A stretch of DNA of 64,000 bases from assembly GCF_027942865.1 (NCBI RefSeq), contig NC_134521.1, positions 24,432,949 through 24,496,948 of the forward strand, written 5' to 3'. Position numbers and translations under genes: made by a program. The notes under the pieces are model-generated. The model was not told where the DNA came from. It worked only from the letters and a program-made list of their open reading frames with translations, and ran no database searches. This stretch comes from Odontesthes bonariensis. Taxonomy: Eukaryota; Chordata; Actinopteri; Atheriniformes; Atherinopsidae. Of the stretch, positions 43,101 to 53,019 are shown piece by piece; position 1 is the stretch's first letter; each line of letters opens with the position of its first letter.

Positions 43101-43708
43101 CCTTCAATGCACACGTTTATCCCATCTGCTTCATAATAAGAATAAACCATAGTTTGAAAGCTGGATTTCACCGTGAAAAGCTATCCTTGACGAGTCTCAT
43201 TCAGTCCCACGTCTCCGGGATCTCCGCATGGATTCAGGCGCATGGCAGCCGGTTCACCTGATTAGAGGTAGCCAAAGCCAACCTGAAAGCCCTCCTCCAT
43301 TTTGCACCGCTCGTCTAAGGAGTTTATAAGTCGAAATCCAAGCAGCACACTGTGATGTTGAGGCTTGAACTAACAATGTGTCCAAACACGTGTTGTCTGA
43401 GGAAAAAGACGTGTCACCGGCGTCATTTGGGCTGCGGACAAAGTGCCAGCAGCAGCAGTGTATCATGAATAAACCTAAAGTAGCTTCGGTTAGACCAGAA
43501 ACGCCGCCGCCGCCTTTGAGAAACCAAAAAGCCGGTAGCGGATGACACATAATGCGTGAGGCAGGTGCAACCGCCTTTAGCTCCAGCTCCGGCTAAGCTA
43601 AAACCATGACAAAAAAAAAAAAAAATGAATGAAAAATGACAAAAGAGACGTCTCAAACTCACCTAAAATAATCCAGAGCGACCCAGAGACCAAAACGAAT
43701 GCGAGCAT
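5642..43708 (-). CDS. acsl6: Long-chain acyl-CoA synthetase 6 (complete, 21 coding exons, 722 aa)
   Basis: It activates long-chain fatty acids to acyl-CoA using ATP and CoA, at the cytosolic face of membranes. Exons: 43708-43663, 28642-28422, 27306-27192, 26020-25956, 24992-24891, 24626-24527, 23408-23230, 20711-20679, 20089-20038, 17704-17631, 17445-17368, 13808-13674, 13398-13264, 12812-12717, 12114-12042, 9744-9656, 9460-9344, 9207-9064, 8876-8775, 8685-8614, 5782-5642. All introns are GT-AG and all phases agree. Seen: a hydrophobic anchor at about residues 53-68, AMP-binding P-loop TSGTTGNPKG (300-309), gate segment ISFLPLAH with Phe343, YGQTE (482-486), fatty-acyl-CoA synthetase signature [12 protein letters not shown] (557-568), [14 protein letters not shown], and C terminus LYSSISM. 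The LYSISM-like end and the [12 protein letters not shown] start match ACSL6 rather than ACSL1 or ACSL5. Length equals that recalled for the long human isoform. No frameshift or in-frame stop. Confidence 0.96.
6486..8281. mobile_element. Large inverted-repeat DNA element (about 1.8 kb), non-autonomous
   Basis: Terminal inverted repeats match at 18 of 20 positions: CAATCAGTGGGGTTACATGG at 6486-6505, and the reverse complement of 8262-8281, which differs only at two adjacent bases. A second inverted pair lies inside (6585-6608 with 7598-7621, around CATGCTGCTTTGCGC), and inside that sits the foldback element at 6792-7494. No transposase frame is present. The sequence next to the right end (about 7760-7990) is CpG-rich and unlike the surrounding intron. 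The direct flanks share TCAG, but a clear target duplication could not be defined, so the superfamily is left open. Confidence 0.6.
6792..7494. mobile_element. Degenerate foldback MITE, same family as 31658-32540
   Basis: The left arm contains CGGAGTAGATTCACCC (near 6799) and the right arm its reverse complement near 7470, followed by ATCACTTTAA. Both arms match the copy at 31658-32540 almost word for word over long stretches, for example the segments around the GATCTGGGAGCTTCAATG block. The right arm lacks a piece of roughly 110 bp between the GACGCAGCTT block and the TGGTAATTTTGGAG block. It is nested within the larger inverted-repeat element. Confidence 0.8.
12661..12700. repeat. (TG)20 microsatellite, read as (CA)20 in acsl6 pre-mRNA
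   Basis: A perfect dinucleotide run. On the acsl6 transcript strand it is a CA repeat that starts about 16 nt inside the intron after the exon 14 donor (exon end at 12717). Such CA tracts just downstream of a 5' splice site are known hnRNP L binding sites in other genes. Confidence 0.95.
13809..17367 (-). other. acsl6: acsl6 intron 11
   Basis: The 3.6-kb intron between the gate exon (17368-17445) and exon 12 contains the young L1-like insertion at 14735-15258 and A-rich or T-rich runs. I looked here for the second, mutually exclusive Tyr-type gate exon known from mammals and saw no match. Confidence 0.7.
14735..15258 (+). mobile_element. 5'-truncated L1-like LINE insertion with 16-bp target duplication
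   Basis: The identical 16-mer GAAATAATTCAGGCTC occurs at 14719-14734 and 15259-15274 and brackets the insertion. The insert opens inside the C-terminal part of an L1-type ORF2, with residues resembling [18 protein letters not shown]. It continues into a 3' UTR and ends in an A-rich tail built of AATAAAAA-like units at about 15229-15258. The perfect duplication suggests a recent event. It is inserted antisense to acsl6. Confidence 0.9.
17368..17445 (-). other. acsl6: acsl6 exon 11, F-type fatty-acid gate exon
   Basis: This 78-nt phase-0 exon encodes 26 residues containing [19 protein letters not shown]. Mammalian ACSL6 has two mutually exclusive exons of this size, one with Phe (ISFLPLAH) and one with Tyr (ISYLPLAH) in the gate that controls fatty-acid entry. 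This one is the Phe type (Phe343). Acceptor TGCAG and donor GTAAAC are clear. Confidence 0.93.
18288..18314. repeat. (ATGAC)n microsatellite
   Basis: Five tandem pentanucleotide units, followed by two further scattered copies of TGACAT to about 18340. Confidence 0.85.
18373..18399. repeat. (AT)n microsatellite
   Basis: An uninterrupted AT dinucleotide run of about 13 units. Confidence 0.95.
20712..23229 (-). other. acsl6: acsl6 intron 7
   Basis: A 2.5-kb intron. The middle part is the LINE 3' end at about 21845-22590. The rest is AT-rich with no exon-like sequence. Confidence 0.7.
21845..22590 (+). mobile_element. 3' end of an L2/CR1-like LINE (ORF2 C terminus plus tail)
   Basis: An open segment reads like the end of a non-LTR retrotransposon ORF2: [13 protein letters not shown], then [20 protein letters not shown] and [12 protein letters not shown]. 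It is followed, after frame breaks, by the usual fish tail TGTAAAGCACTTTGGT near 22382 and ATAAATAAATGAC near 22430. A second tail-like motif, TTGGGGGATGAATAAAG followed by TCTATTCTATT, ends at about 22590 and may belong to another element. Confidence 0.8.
23850..24400 (-). mobile_element. LINE 3' end, minus strand, in acsl6 intron 6
   Basis: The plus strand starts with GGCAAGTTTATTTGTATAGC, the reverse complement of a very common teleost LINE tail (TAAAGCACTTTGAATC then a GCTATACAAATAAACTTG-type end). The minus strand encodes fragments such as [34 protein letters not shown] and [11 protein letters not shown], typical of the ORF2 C terminus, with frame breaks. It is truncated at the 5' end. 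Confidence 0.85.
28096..28190. repeat. (TG)n microsatellite, about 47 units
   Basis: A long dinucleotide run with one GC interruption near 28176, in acsl6 intron 2 about 230 bp downstream, in transcript sense, of exon 2. Confidence 0.95.
31658..32540. mobile_element. Foldback TTAA-flanked MITE (883 bp, arms about 395 bp)
   Basis: TTAA occurs at both ends (31658-31661 and 32537-32540), next to terminal AGTGATACTCCGGAGTAG and its exact reverse complement. The two arms, 31658-32052 and 32146-32540, are near-perfect inverted copies of each other around a loop of about 93 nt. There is no coding frame. TTAA target choice fits the piggyBac or Kolobok superfamilies. A degenerate sibling lies at 6792-7494. 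Confidence 0.92.
33700..34920 (-). mobile_element. L1-like LINE, ORF2 C-terminal fragment
   Basis: The minus strand has a 209-codon open segment (34634-34005) and an upstream one (34909-34685). They read like the distal end of a fish L1 ORF2: [19 protein letters not shown], a zinc-knuckle-like [18 protein letters not shown], then [13 protein letters not shown]. Frame breaks between the segments and the missing reverse-transcriptase core show it is dead. An A/T-rich 3' part runs to about 33700. Confidence 0.88.
36040..36295 (+). mobile_element. LINE 3' end fragment
   Basis: It encodes residues like [13 protein letters not shown] and [15 protein letters not shown], the usual end of fish L2/CR1-like ORF2. 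A short tail with TTAAGAAAGGCGC and an A-rich end at about 36295 follows. Confidence 0.75.
37192..37797. mobile_element. TTAA-flanked inverted-repeat element (606 bp)
   Basis: TTAA at 37192-37195 and 37794-37797 borders terminal AGGGGAAGTTC and its reverse complement GAACTTCCCCT. The inverted arms extend about 190 bp (for example TTTCACCAAAATGTTATCG on the right pairs with the left arm near 37268). An inner palindromic pair lies around the AGAGGCTGTAT segment. There is no transposase. It is Kolobok- or piggyBac-like by its target. Confidence 0.9.
38590..39155 (+). mobile_element. LINE 3' end interrupted by a 27-bp poly(C) run
   Basis: Coding remnants resemble [20 protein letters not shown] and [18 protein letters not shown]. 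They are followed by the classic teleost LINE terminus TAAGTCGCTTTGGATAAAAG with GCGTCTGCAAAATGA ending near 39150. A run of 27 C (38676-38702) interrupts the coding part and shifts frame. Confidence 0.85.
38676..38702. repeat. Poly(C) run of 27 bp
   Basis: An uninterrupted C homopolymer inside the LINE remnant. Its exact length may be a sequencing estimate. Confidence 0.9.
43663..43708 (-). other. acsl6: acsl6 first coding exon (15 codons plus one base)
   Basis: ATG at 43708-43706 opens [15 protein letters not shown] and reaches a strong donor TTTTAG/GTGAGT. The final G joins AG at the exon 2 acceptor (28642) to give Glu16, followed by [13 protein letters not shown]. The N terminus of the long mammalian ACSL6 isoform has the same hydrophobic pattern and the same junction. 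That makes this remote 46-nt exon convincing, although it lies 15 kb from the next one. Confidence 0.9.
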
Positions 43709-43960
43709 GTCTTTCTCATTGAGTCAGGTGTCCCGGCGCAGGAGCGGCTCAGAACTGCAGCATCGACTGCAGCAAGTCGCCGACAATCTGAGAGATTAAG
43801 GAGGGGGGGGTGTAGAGGGGGCCGACGATATATCTGAGACGGACCACAGCAGGGGAGCCGGGCAGGGGATATGTCCTGCGAGTCTCACTGTGCAGATTTC
43901 GCCGGAAAAAAACGACCCGTGCTGACTGAAGAAACGGACCCAGGCAGCCTATCGAAGCAT
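43709..43960 (-). promoter_or_regulatory. acsl6: acsl6 5' UTR and core promoter region
   Basis: The sequence just upstream of the acsl6 start codon is markedly richer in G+C and CpG than its surroundings (for example GTGTCCCGGCGCAGGAGCGG near 43729 and GCCGACGATAT near 43821). It has no obvious TATA box. Start sites cannot be placed from sequence alone. Confidence 0.5.
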
Positions 43961-44059
43961 CCTTCGTGCTGGTGGATTTTCCACTTCACCTAGTTGGCCG
44001 CTACGCAATGGAAGACACCCACGCTGACATTATAAGGTCGGACGGACGCCAAGGTTATT

Positions 44060-45470
44060 GGGGATGACATGTTTATTCTGGACATTTGACAATAAAGCTT
44101 CAAGCGGGTCCCGGGTTTATTTCCAAACAGCCACGGGTGCATTTACATTGGTATCTGAAATCCACAAGAAGATACCAGAAGCTATAATTTGCACATTCAG
44201 TCTCATTTGTTTGAAATTTAGGAGACAAAAGAAACAAATGAATAGATAAATTAGGGTTAATTTGCTGTGGCGCAAAGCCTGTATCAGGATATTTAAAAAA
44301 TATATATATTTTTTTATATTGATTTATTCCAAGGGGGTGTTTGATACGCTACATCACGCCATCCCTGCAGCTGAGCGTGCTGTGACACTCTGTAACCTTG
44401 CATCAGAACCACGTGGTAAAATAAGACACTCCCAGTGAACTAAAGTAACCTTGAGAAAGGCTGACACAGAGACACAGAGTGTGAGTACATGAAGTGACAC
44501 AGATATAGGGTCAAGAAGTGAGAAATAAGAACGATGGAGCTGTTATGCCAAGCACATTCATGAGAGAAGGCACCACATATGCCGCTGCTTGGCCTTTTAT
44601 TTGACCAGTTTCATGCCAAATTCATTCCACAAAAAAACTGCTTACAGGTAGACAACTTGCCTCGTGTCTTATTGTGCTGGTGTGGTGTGGTGTGACTGAC
44701 TTTCTTTTACAGGAAACTCCAAAGGACCAGTCTTCAGAAGTGCCACCTTCTTCCTCTACTCTTTCATGACACTGCAGAGAACACCACCACAAGCCGGACA
44801 TCTTAAACAAGTTGCCAAGCTGGTCACTCATGCAAGATGTGGGTGAAATGGTTAGGCAGAGCGGTAGATAAAAGGTCTTTTTACCCATATGAAATTTTGA
44901 ATCTCGAACAAATTAGAAACCAGAAAACTCTTTGAGAGAACTGCTTGCAGGATGGCAAAAGCCCCTGTTTTAAGATATTTTAAGGAAGATTTAGTTGACT
45001 TTAGCAGACACCCCGCCCCCCCCCTAAACAAACACACATATTTGCTTTAATTAATTTATACTTAATTTATTTTGCGTATTTATCAACAAATTAAATTGGG
45101 GATTTTTTAAAAGGCTTAGACAGGCTGGATATAGATAGTTAGATACTGTAGCTGGCTAGTTAGATATAGGCCTACATAATTTAGTAATTAAATGTGTATT
45201 GATACTTCAAATAAGTCTTTGATATGTTTTGCTTTATTGTATAACAGCATTTAACCTACAGAAATAAAATGCAGATGATGGCGCGTTCAACTTAGCTTAC
45301 CTCCACATGTTTTTACAGTCATTAAGTCCGCCGTGGGCAATACTGAAGTCACTACTGCATACAGTGCACCTCGCCACGGTGTCATCATTCTTCACCTTCA
45401 CTAGACATGGATATACTTTGGTATATTCTGCTGTAAAATGAGTCTTATATTTTCGTTTTTTACTCGAGGA
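44060..45470. other. Intergenic spacer upstream of acsl6
   Basis: AT-rich sequence without a recognisable exon, repeat family or RNA gene. Confidence 0.5.
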
Positions 45471-45477
45471 TTCACCC

Positions 45478-46094
45478 CAGGGGCGTGGCTACGGGGGGGC
45501 TGGGAGGGGGCACTGCCCCCCAGGAACAAGTCCTGCCCCCCTGAGAAATGCCCTGTCCATCCAAAGAAAACTGGCCAGAAAAAAGGCCACAATTTATTAT
45601 CTCTGTTTGTGTCTTGTATTGATAGAATAAATGCAGGTGGTGATTTAAAAAAGAGCATATATCTGCAAAGTTTATAGCTTTATTTATTTTTTTGTTATCG
45701 TGTTCCCCCCCCCGTAACCTTAACCCCTTGCTGCTGAAAAAAAATAGGCGATTTTCACATTTTCGGATGTTTTTGTTGTATATAATGATCTGAAATGTAG
45801 ACTTAATGAAGGTAATAAAAAGCTGGAGTTGGCTGTTCTACATTTCTTTACAAAAAAAAAAACTTCATAAAAAAATTCCACACTGTTAACAAAATTGACG
45901 GTCATGATTTATGCTAGTGTGACCATATTTTCATTACCGAATTGAATTATTACTATTATTATTATTTTTATTATTATCATTATTATGCTTGAAGTTGTAG
46001 TAGTGGGTTTCCACCGATTTTTTCAGGTATTGTTTTCTGCCCCCCCAGATGAGCTAACTGCCCACCCACACATGCCATTCTGGTCACACCTCTG
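45478..46094. mobile_element. hAT-like non-autonomous element (617 bp) with 8-bp target duplication
   Basis: The octamer ATTCACCC is repeated directly at 45470-45477 and 46095-46102. The element begins CAGGGGCGTGGCTA and ends TGGTCACACCTCTG. These are imperfect inverted repeats (10 of 14) with the CAGNGGNGTG start typical of hAT transposons. The 8-bp duplication is also diagnostic of hAT. Subterminal GGGGG and CCCCCC blocks occur near both ends. No transposase frame is present. Confidence 0.88.
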
Positions 46095-46466
46095 ATTCAC
46101 CCTCTGCCATTTCGCAGGATGCACAGTTTTGAGTGGTAACTTAGGTGACTGTCAGAGATTAAATCGAAGCATTCCCACATCGAACGTTATTGGCTTATTT
46201 TGCTGACTAAACCAATCAGCGCGCCCTCTGACAAGCAGTCGCCTTCAACGCTCGTTGAACAGAGCATCGCTTTGGACAGATACGCACAGGTTTCACAAGC
46301 AACCTGTCCCCACACCCCTCTCTCTCTCTTGTGCCTGCGCAGTCGAAACGTGCATGGTGCACAAGTTATTGTATTGCCTGCACGCTCTCACTCGCATTGA
46401 AAAAAAAAAACTCCCTCGAATAGTCTAAAATCCGGGATATTTTATCCGACTCGCGGGCATCCGTGA

Positions 46467-46888
46467 TTAAAGCAATACAATGTAACTTCTCAGAAAGCCC
46501 ATTATGGAGCTCCCCCTACAGGCTTGGAGGTAATGAACGGTTACACTGTCGTAAATACAACACTCTTTCGCGTTCACGTTTGTTGACGAACCGGCGAGGA
46601 GTCAGAAGGTGCAAGCTATGTCGACCGAGAAGGTAAGAGTAATCAAATGCACCTGGGAGTGTGAGAGGGGTCTATTTGTTTTTGCGGTAGGTGTGCCAGA
46701 AAGCAAGTCGAAGTACTTCCGCTCAGCTCCCGGGCCGGTCCAGCAAAGTTACATAGCGCAGTTTTTCCAACTCAGACCCCCGAAGGGCATAGGAGACAGG
46801 CCAATCGTAATATTAAAACTCATTCTATCCGCACAATTTTTTTCAAGCTGTTATTTTAAGGTAGAAATGTTACATAGTATTGCTTTAA
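46467..46888. mobile_element. TTAA-flanked inverted-repeat element (422 bp)
   Basis: TTAA at 46467-46470 and 46885-46888 flanks AGCAATACAATGTAAC on the left and the inverted GTTACATAGTATTGCT on the right. There is no coding capacity. Confidence 0.85.
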
Positions 46889-48165
46889 CTACTGTATCAA
46901 TATCAGGGAGACTCCCGGAACTTCCGGGAGACTTGGGGTGTCTGCTTTAGTCTGCTGTGCAAGGACACCTGCCCACACATGAAGAGGCATCAAAAGAAAA
47001 GACTTTCTGTTTCCTCAGCATAAAATTCAGCATTAAAAGTTTACAAATGAACAGCTACCCAATCCTGACACATTCAGGATGCAATCCGTTTCTTCTGTAA
47101 TGGATGAAGTCAACCCTTCTATATGAAAACATGTTTGGATGAACAAGGCATCAGAATTTCAAGAATATAATACCTCTCCAATGAAGCTTGATGGCAGTGG
47201 GACGATAATCCTTTGGGCTCGAGTCACACACAAGCTATCTGAGGGAACATATGGGGAAGAATGAATTCAAATTAAAACCAGATCTGGACATGTACAATTT
47301 TAAGAAGAAAGTAAGATGGTATATTGTTAAGAAAATTATCCCAATGAGGCCCAGGGTCACTGGAGTCAGTTAACAAAACTTTAATCTTGCAGCAAGGATA
47401 CAAGTCTGCGCAACATATCACAAAACATCACACAGGGTTGTCTGAGCTCTAAAATTATACTTCTGCTATTTATGCTTTCTGCTAAAAAACCATTAGACCC
47501 ACAAGGTTATGAGACATTCGCTCCTATCACTATCTTTGTTAGATGAGTACAATGTAGTTAATATCATAATATGACTTCTTTGTTCAGTAACTCAAAGTTC
47601 ATACAGAAGATAGAAATAGCATAGATAGGAGGCCTTTTTCAGCACCCAAGGTTAAACTGATAAGATAGGAGGAGGACTCCTCCAGCATACAGTATTTCTT
47701 GATCTTCCAACACCGTAAAACATTCTTAGACACAGTACTTCTTTTCTTATAGTATAACCTCATGATATTTTTCCAACATGTCTACAAAATTATAGCAATT
47801 CTAAAATCCACAGTGAACTCCCTCAGCAGAAACAAGCCACGCATAATTGAGAATCTGTGGCCCATCGAGCATAAGTAGAAAGCCTTTTCAGGTAAAATGG
47901 GTGAAAACAAGAACTAAAAACTATTTTGCTGCAATACGAAATGTTTACATGCCTTCCAAAGAGGATGATTCTATATATATTGACCATGCCCATACTTTTG
48001 CTTCCGGCTCATTTGCTTCACCGTTGTCTTGACACCGTGAAAAAGATCTCATTTTGAACTTCAACCCTTTTGGAAGTCAGCCTTTTTTTTTTCTTCCTCA
48101 GCTGAAAAATGTTTGACCAAGGAAGTCTGAATATTTGTAAAGCCCTACTTCCTTCAAAAGGTCAA

Positions 48166-48917
48166 TTAACCTTGTAGCACCCAAGCATATGAATAATCAT
48201 TGAAAAAAATCATTTTGGCTCTTCTTGCATCTTTTTGGGTGGGAATAAACCAATCATTTTGGAATTTTTGGAATTGGGCTATTTTTGATCATTTTAGGCA
48301 ATGTTGCATATTTGCAACTGTGGGCTTTCCTGATTAATTTTGTTCACAAAACCAAGTCGTTCTCTGCAGATCGTTCGGCAAAAAAGGTATAGTGAAAGGT
48401 CACCAGTAACTGCTGCTACCACAATAAAATGTATATAATAGACCTTTATTGAACATTCTTAATACAAAGTGCGGAACGCAACCATCATAAACTTTCCATT
48501 CAACAACAAATCAAACAGATTTCACAGATCTTTGTTGTGAAAAAGTGAAGCGCATGAAATGTAAATAAAAAATGTGCACATGAAGCTAGTAAAAAAATGC
48601 AAAAAAATAATCATAATACAATTTGGAGACCTGACCTCCCATTACCGCTGTGAAAGGTGGACAAAGCAGACCACACCAAACGAGACCAGAACCAACTAGA
48701 ACAGACCACCGCAAAGCAGAGTGTAATTCACTGAGCCAAGAAAATGATTGCTGTGACAACTGTCAGCACATAAAATGTAATGTAAAAAAATATTACACAT
48801 GAATGTAAATAATGTATGTAAATTTAAAAAATCAAATAATGTAATGTAAATAAAAATATAATGTAAATAAATAAAAAGCTTGTTGCATATCTGCAACTGT
48901 GGGTGCTACAAGGTTCA
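48166..48917. mobile_element. piggyBac-like inverted-repeat element (about 750 bp)
   Basis: The left end is TTAA followed by CCTTGTAGCACCCA (48170-48183). The right end is TGGGTGCTACAAGG (48900-48913) followed by TTCA, a one-base change from TTAA. The CCTT terminal motif with a TTAA target suits piggyBac. A subterminal motif, TTGCATATCTGCAACTGTGG, occurs next to the right end and, with one change, near 48304. Confidence 0.8.
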
Positions 48918-50760
48918 AGGTGTGAGCAGAGAAGGTCTACTCAGAGGAGTTGAGTCTTCATGAGATGCTTGAAGATACAGAGAGATCTGACAGGATTTTC
49001 TGGCTCGTTTCCCCATCATGCAACCACAAATGACAACAGCTTTTTACTGAGACGCCTCGGGATTGCAGTACCAGACGATGTTAATTAGATGAAAGCAGAA
49101 AGCCAAAGAGGATATCTTTATGTTGTTATTGGTGTGTGATGGATTGATTGGCTGTGGTGACTTGTAGGTCAGTGTTACAGAGGTTTAGTTAAAGGTGGCA
49201 CTCCTTCATCCATGTGGACATGCCAGAGAGATAAGCTGAGTTTGCATGCTGAAACCACATGGTCATCAAGCAAGAATAATAGGGCCAGTCGAGAATCACC
49301 TGCATAACAGTGGCATAAAAGGCAAGCACGGGACTGAGTCTAAGGAGGTGGTGTATATTGCAAAGAGAAGGGGTCCCTAAGAAGTAAATAACTCAATAAT
49401 TTCAAATATTGAGACTCGAAAGTAGCTTGATTTCGTTGAAATCTGCCGCCTGGTCATTTTGACATTAAAAGCACTAATTTGATGGAAAATGGATCATGAG
49501 GGAGTATTCAGTTTAGATTTCATCCCGTGCTATAGGAAGACTGCAGACATGAAAGGAGGATGGCACTCTGTCTTTCAGAGCTGCCCTGGTTTCTCATTGG
49601 CTAAGCAATGTTTAGCATCAAAGCCTTTTGTTGCCTGATGTCTGCTGTATGTTTCTGCGTGCCCTGCTCCAACGGCAACAGAAAAAAAAACATATTCAAA
49701 ACTACAGCAAAGACCCACTGAAGCAAACAGTCAGATGAAGATGTTATGTCTTTGGAAGGAATGGCAGATAAGTTAATGCACTAAAAAAACAGAAATACCT
49801 GTCACCAATTTCTTGAATCAGCCCACATAATTTAAAGTTGTTTATCACAGCAATAAAGATAAAACACTCCACGAAAAGCATATTACTTCACCTGGTGACC
49901 CTCTCTCAGAGGACAAACATTTTTACTGTCCCTTTAATCATTTACCAGATTTTTTTTATTAGAGTGCCAACTTAGAGAGCAAACAGAAGTCTAACTCAAA
50001 CGCCCAAATGTGATGCTTTCACAGAATCTAATCAGATTCTAAACTAGTGAATGATGCATCCATTCAGTGCGAAATATATGATAACAGCTTTTCAAATTGA
50101 AAAGCCTATGAGTCAGCATCCTTGAGTGCAATCTGTATTTTGTTGTGGTGTAGGTCGAGAGAGCAACTCAGTGAGGTTAGGTGACAGGTGAAAGAAGATA
50201 TCGATTGCAAATCATGAAAGCGGGTAAATAAAAACTCATGAGACATATTTACATATCAGTAAATATTAATCACAGGTTACTTAACTTGTCACAGTATATT
50301 TGAAGCACTATGTACCCCCCCCCCCCCACCTCTCCTTGCCTCCCTTCTCCCTCCTCTGTAACTGAACACACAAAGCAACAGTAATGCGGATTAAATAAAA
50401 CCCAAATCTTTCTCTTGATGTAACAGAACTTTATTAATCGAGAAAAGCAAAAGAATCACCTGAGGCAATAGTGCGTGGCTTTGACTCATCATTAACTATG
50501 TATCAATGGATTTATCAGGCAAATTTCAAAGCAAGGTACGTGTCAAAATGAGATTGATAATTTGACATGGCAGACTATTCCAACTAAGAGACAAACAGAA
50601 ACAATGACAAAACATGCACATCTATCACCTTGAATTGAAAAAAAAAACAGTCTCAAGAGGTGTTTGGTAACCCATGGACCAGAAATTGGAAATTTTACTG
50701 GAACCACTGAACCGCAAACACAGTGATAAAAATAACACAATTATGCTCAAATTCAACAAC
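48918..50760. other. Intergenic spacer
   Basis: No gene, RNA or recognisable transposon was seen. A poly(C) run is present near 50316. Confidence 0.5.
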
Positions 50761-52601
50761 ATAAAATCTCTGCTTGCCTTGTGAGGTTGCACTGTAACTG
50801 CTTAACTGACTTATGAAGGCTTTGACTTGATCTGGTGTCAGTGAGCTATAAAAGCAGAAGGTCCAGGGGGAGACTGGATGCTCAAGCTGCTTGTCAGATG
50901 CCTAAGATGACTGTTTTATCCTTCAGGTTGCTCAGATTCATCGCCACTGCATGCACTGCGTGCAATTAACTTTACAGGGCAACACGTAGTCCATAAACTA
51001 TGTTACATTTTAAATACATGAATAAGAGTAACACGATTCACATGAATTATGAACTATCACTGTGTAATGAAATACTCCCTGACCGTTTGGGCTCATTTTC
51101 CTCTAATGCAGTAATGTCAATGTTAGTTGTGTTGTTTAAAAGACTGTTTTGAGTCACTTGTTAGGGGCTGTAACCACTTTTATAGCAAATATCATGACCC
51201 ATTTAGATGGCTCTTATGTTAGTAGCTCTAATTCTGTAATAAAGCTGATCTTGATAAGATAAATAATTAGGCCCAAACCAAGAGCCAAAAAGCTATGCGC
51301 ACTTTAGTGTATTCCAATAATTCACGTGGTTTTCTCTTCTCCCAACAGCTTTTAAACATAGGTGAATTAAAAAGGAAGGTGACTACAGACTCCGGGTCTC
51401 TGTGCAGGAAGCTAAACACTCACTGATGCTTTTCTGTTTTTCACTTCCCTGGAAACATGCAGCCACAGGTTGGTTGGGAGGTGGTTAAAGAGGCATGAAT
51501 AGGCCCTGTAGTTTCACTTTACTCTCAGTAAAGTCAGTTTGTTCTATAGTCACACTGCAAGAAGTCCCACGTGAAAAGTGTTTGGGATTATTTTTCTCTT
51601 GCTTTTTTACTGAAAAAGGAAGCAAAGCGAGGCAACACAGCAAAGGAAGAAGGTGAATACTCTAGATGCTGCAGCTACACAGTGAGAGACATTTATTTCC
51701 GTGTAAACAGAGGCCTATTCAAATAATGTCGCTCACACACTAACCTAGATAATCTTATGTAAATGGCATCCATACAGGAAACACGAGTGACATTCAACTG
51801 GTGTTTTTTCTGATTGGTTGTTTTCCAAATCTCATTGAATGTGGCTTAGTGCCGAAAACAATATATCGATTGTTACAAATTATTTGGGGAAAAACTCCCC
51901 TTGGGCCAAATATAGCCAGACTCAGTCTGGTGTTGCTCTTACAGAATTCCCAACAGCTGGAGAAAGCACACAGTGAATGTACAAGCAAGGGATCGCTAAG
52001 CAAAAAAGTATGGATCAGTCCAGGGAACCAGAGGACTGACTCTCCCTCAGGTAAATATTGCCTCGTCTGATAAGAGTTTAGTGAACCTCACAACTATGTG
52101 CTTCTGACTGGTTTTGAAGTACACCCACATTCTAACGCACATTCCCAGGCCTGAAACATCCCTGGACCGCCCGGGGTCTGATATACTACAGTCCAGAACT
52201 TTGTTTTCCTGCCCGGCACAACACCGCTTCGCTTTATGGTACTGTGTCATGCACCAGCGACTAGATGAAAACACTTGCCAAGGTAAATTAAGAAAAAAAA
52301 AAAATATTTTTTTTTTAAAAGACACTGTTGCCATTACAAATAATGTTGAAGGGAAAATAAATACTGTTTTCATTACAAATAAAGTGCAAGAAAAAAAAGT
52401 GAGTGGCAGATGCAGCTAGTAGACTCAAGACAAGACTATGGGAGGAAGTGAGGAAAAAGAGATGACGGGACGATAAGAAACACTGCACACGTCACAATCG
52501 TAACCCTCAAAAACCCAAATCAGAATAAGAAAACTATTACAAATTAACTATAAAAGTTCATGCTATCTATCACATGTATAGAAAGATGCAGCCTTCTTCT
52601 T

Positions 52602-52714
<113 letters not shown>

Positions 52715-53019
52715 CACTGTTATATACATACATGTACAGAAGAGACAAAAGTGGAAAACACCAGCACCCGTATAAAGATAATAATAATGATAATAATAAC
52801 ATAATAGTAGTGTACTAGTAATAGTAATGAAAATATTATTAATAATAATAATGATGCTAATAAATTATAATACCTATATAAATGTAAGATTAAAATGATT
52901 AAAGTACACCACAGAGATTATTGCACGTTTTTGCACTGTTGGTTAGACAGACTGACTGACTGCCATCCGTCCTACAGTCCCTCTGTCCTTCTGTTACCCC
53001 TCCTCACCCCCAGTGAGGA

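Larger units (their letters stand above)
28643..43662 (-). other. acsl6: acsl6 intron 1 (15 kb)
   Basis: The long first intron separates the 15-codon first coding exon from the body of the gene. It holds an L1-like ORF2 fragment (33700-34920), two TTAA-flanked inverted-repeat elements (31658-32540 and 37192-37797), two LINE tails (36040-36295 and 38590-39155) and a poly(A) run (about 29892-29916). The stretches 28650-31650 and 39200-43600 show no recognisable element or exon. An alternative first exon for a shorter ACSL6 isoform could lie here unseen. Confidence 0.8.
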
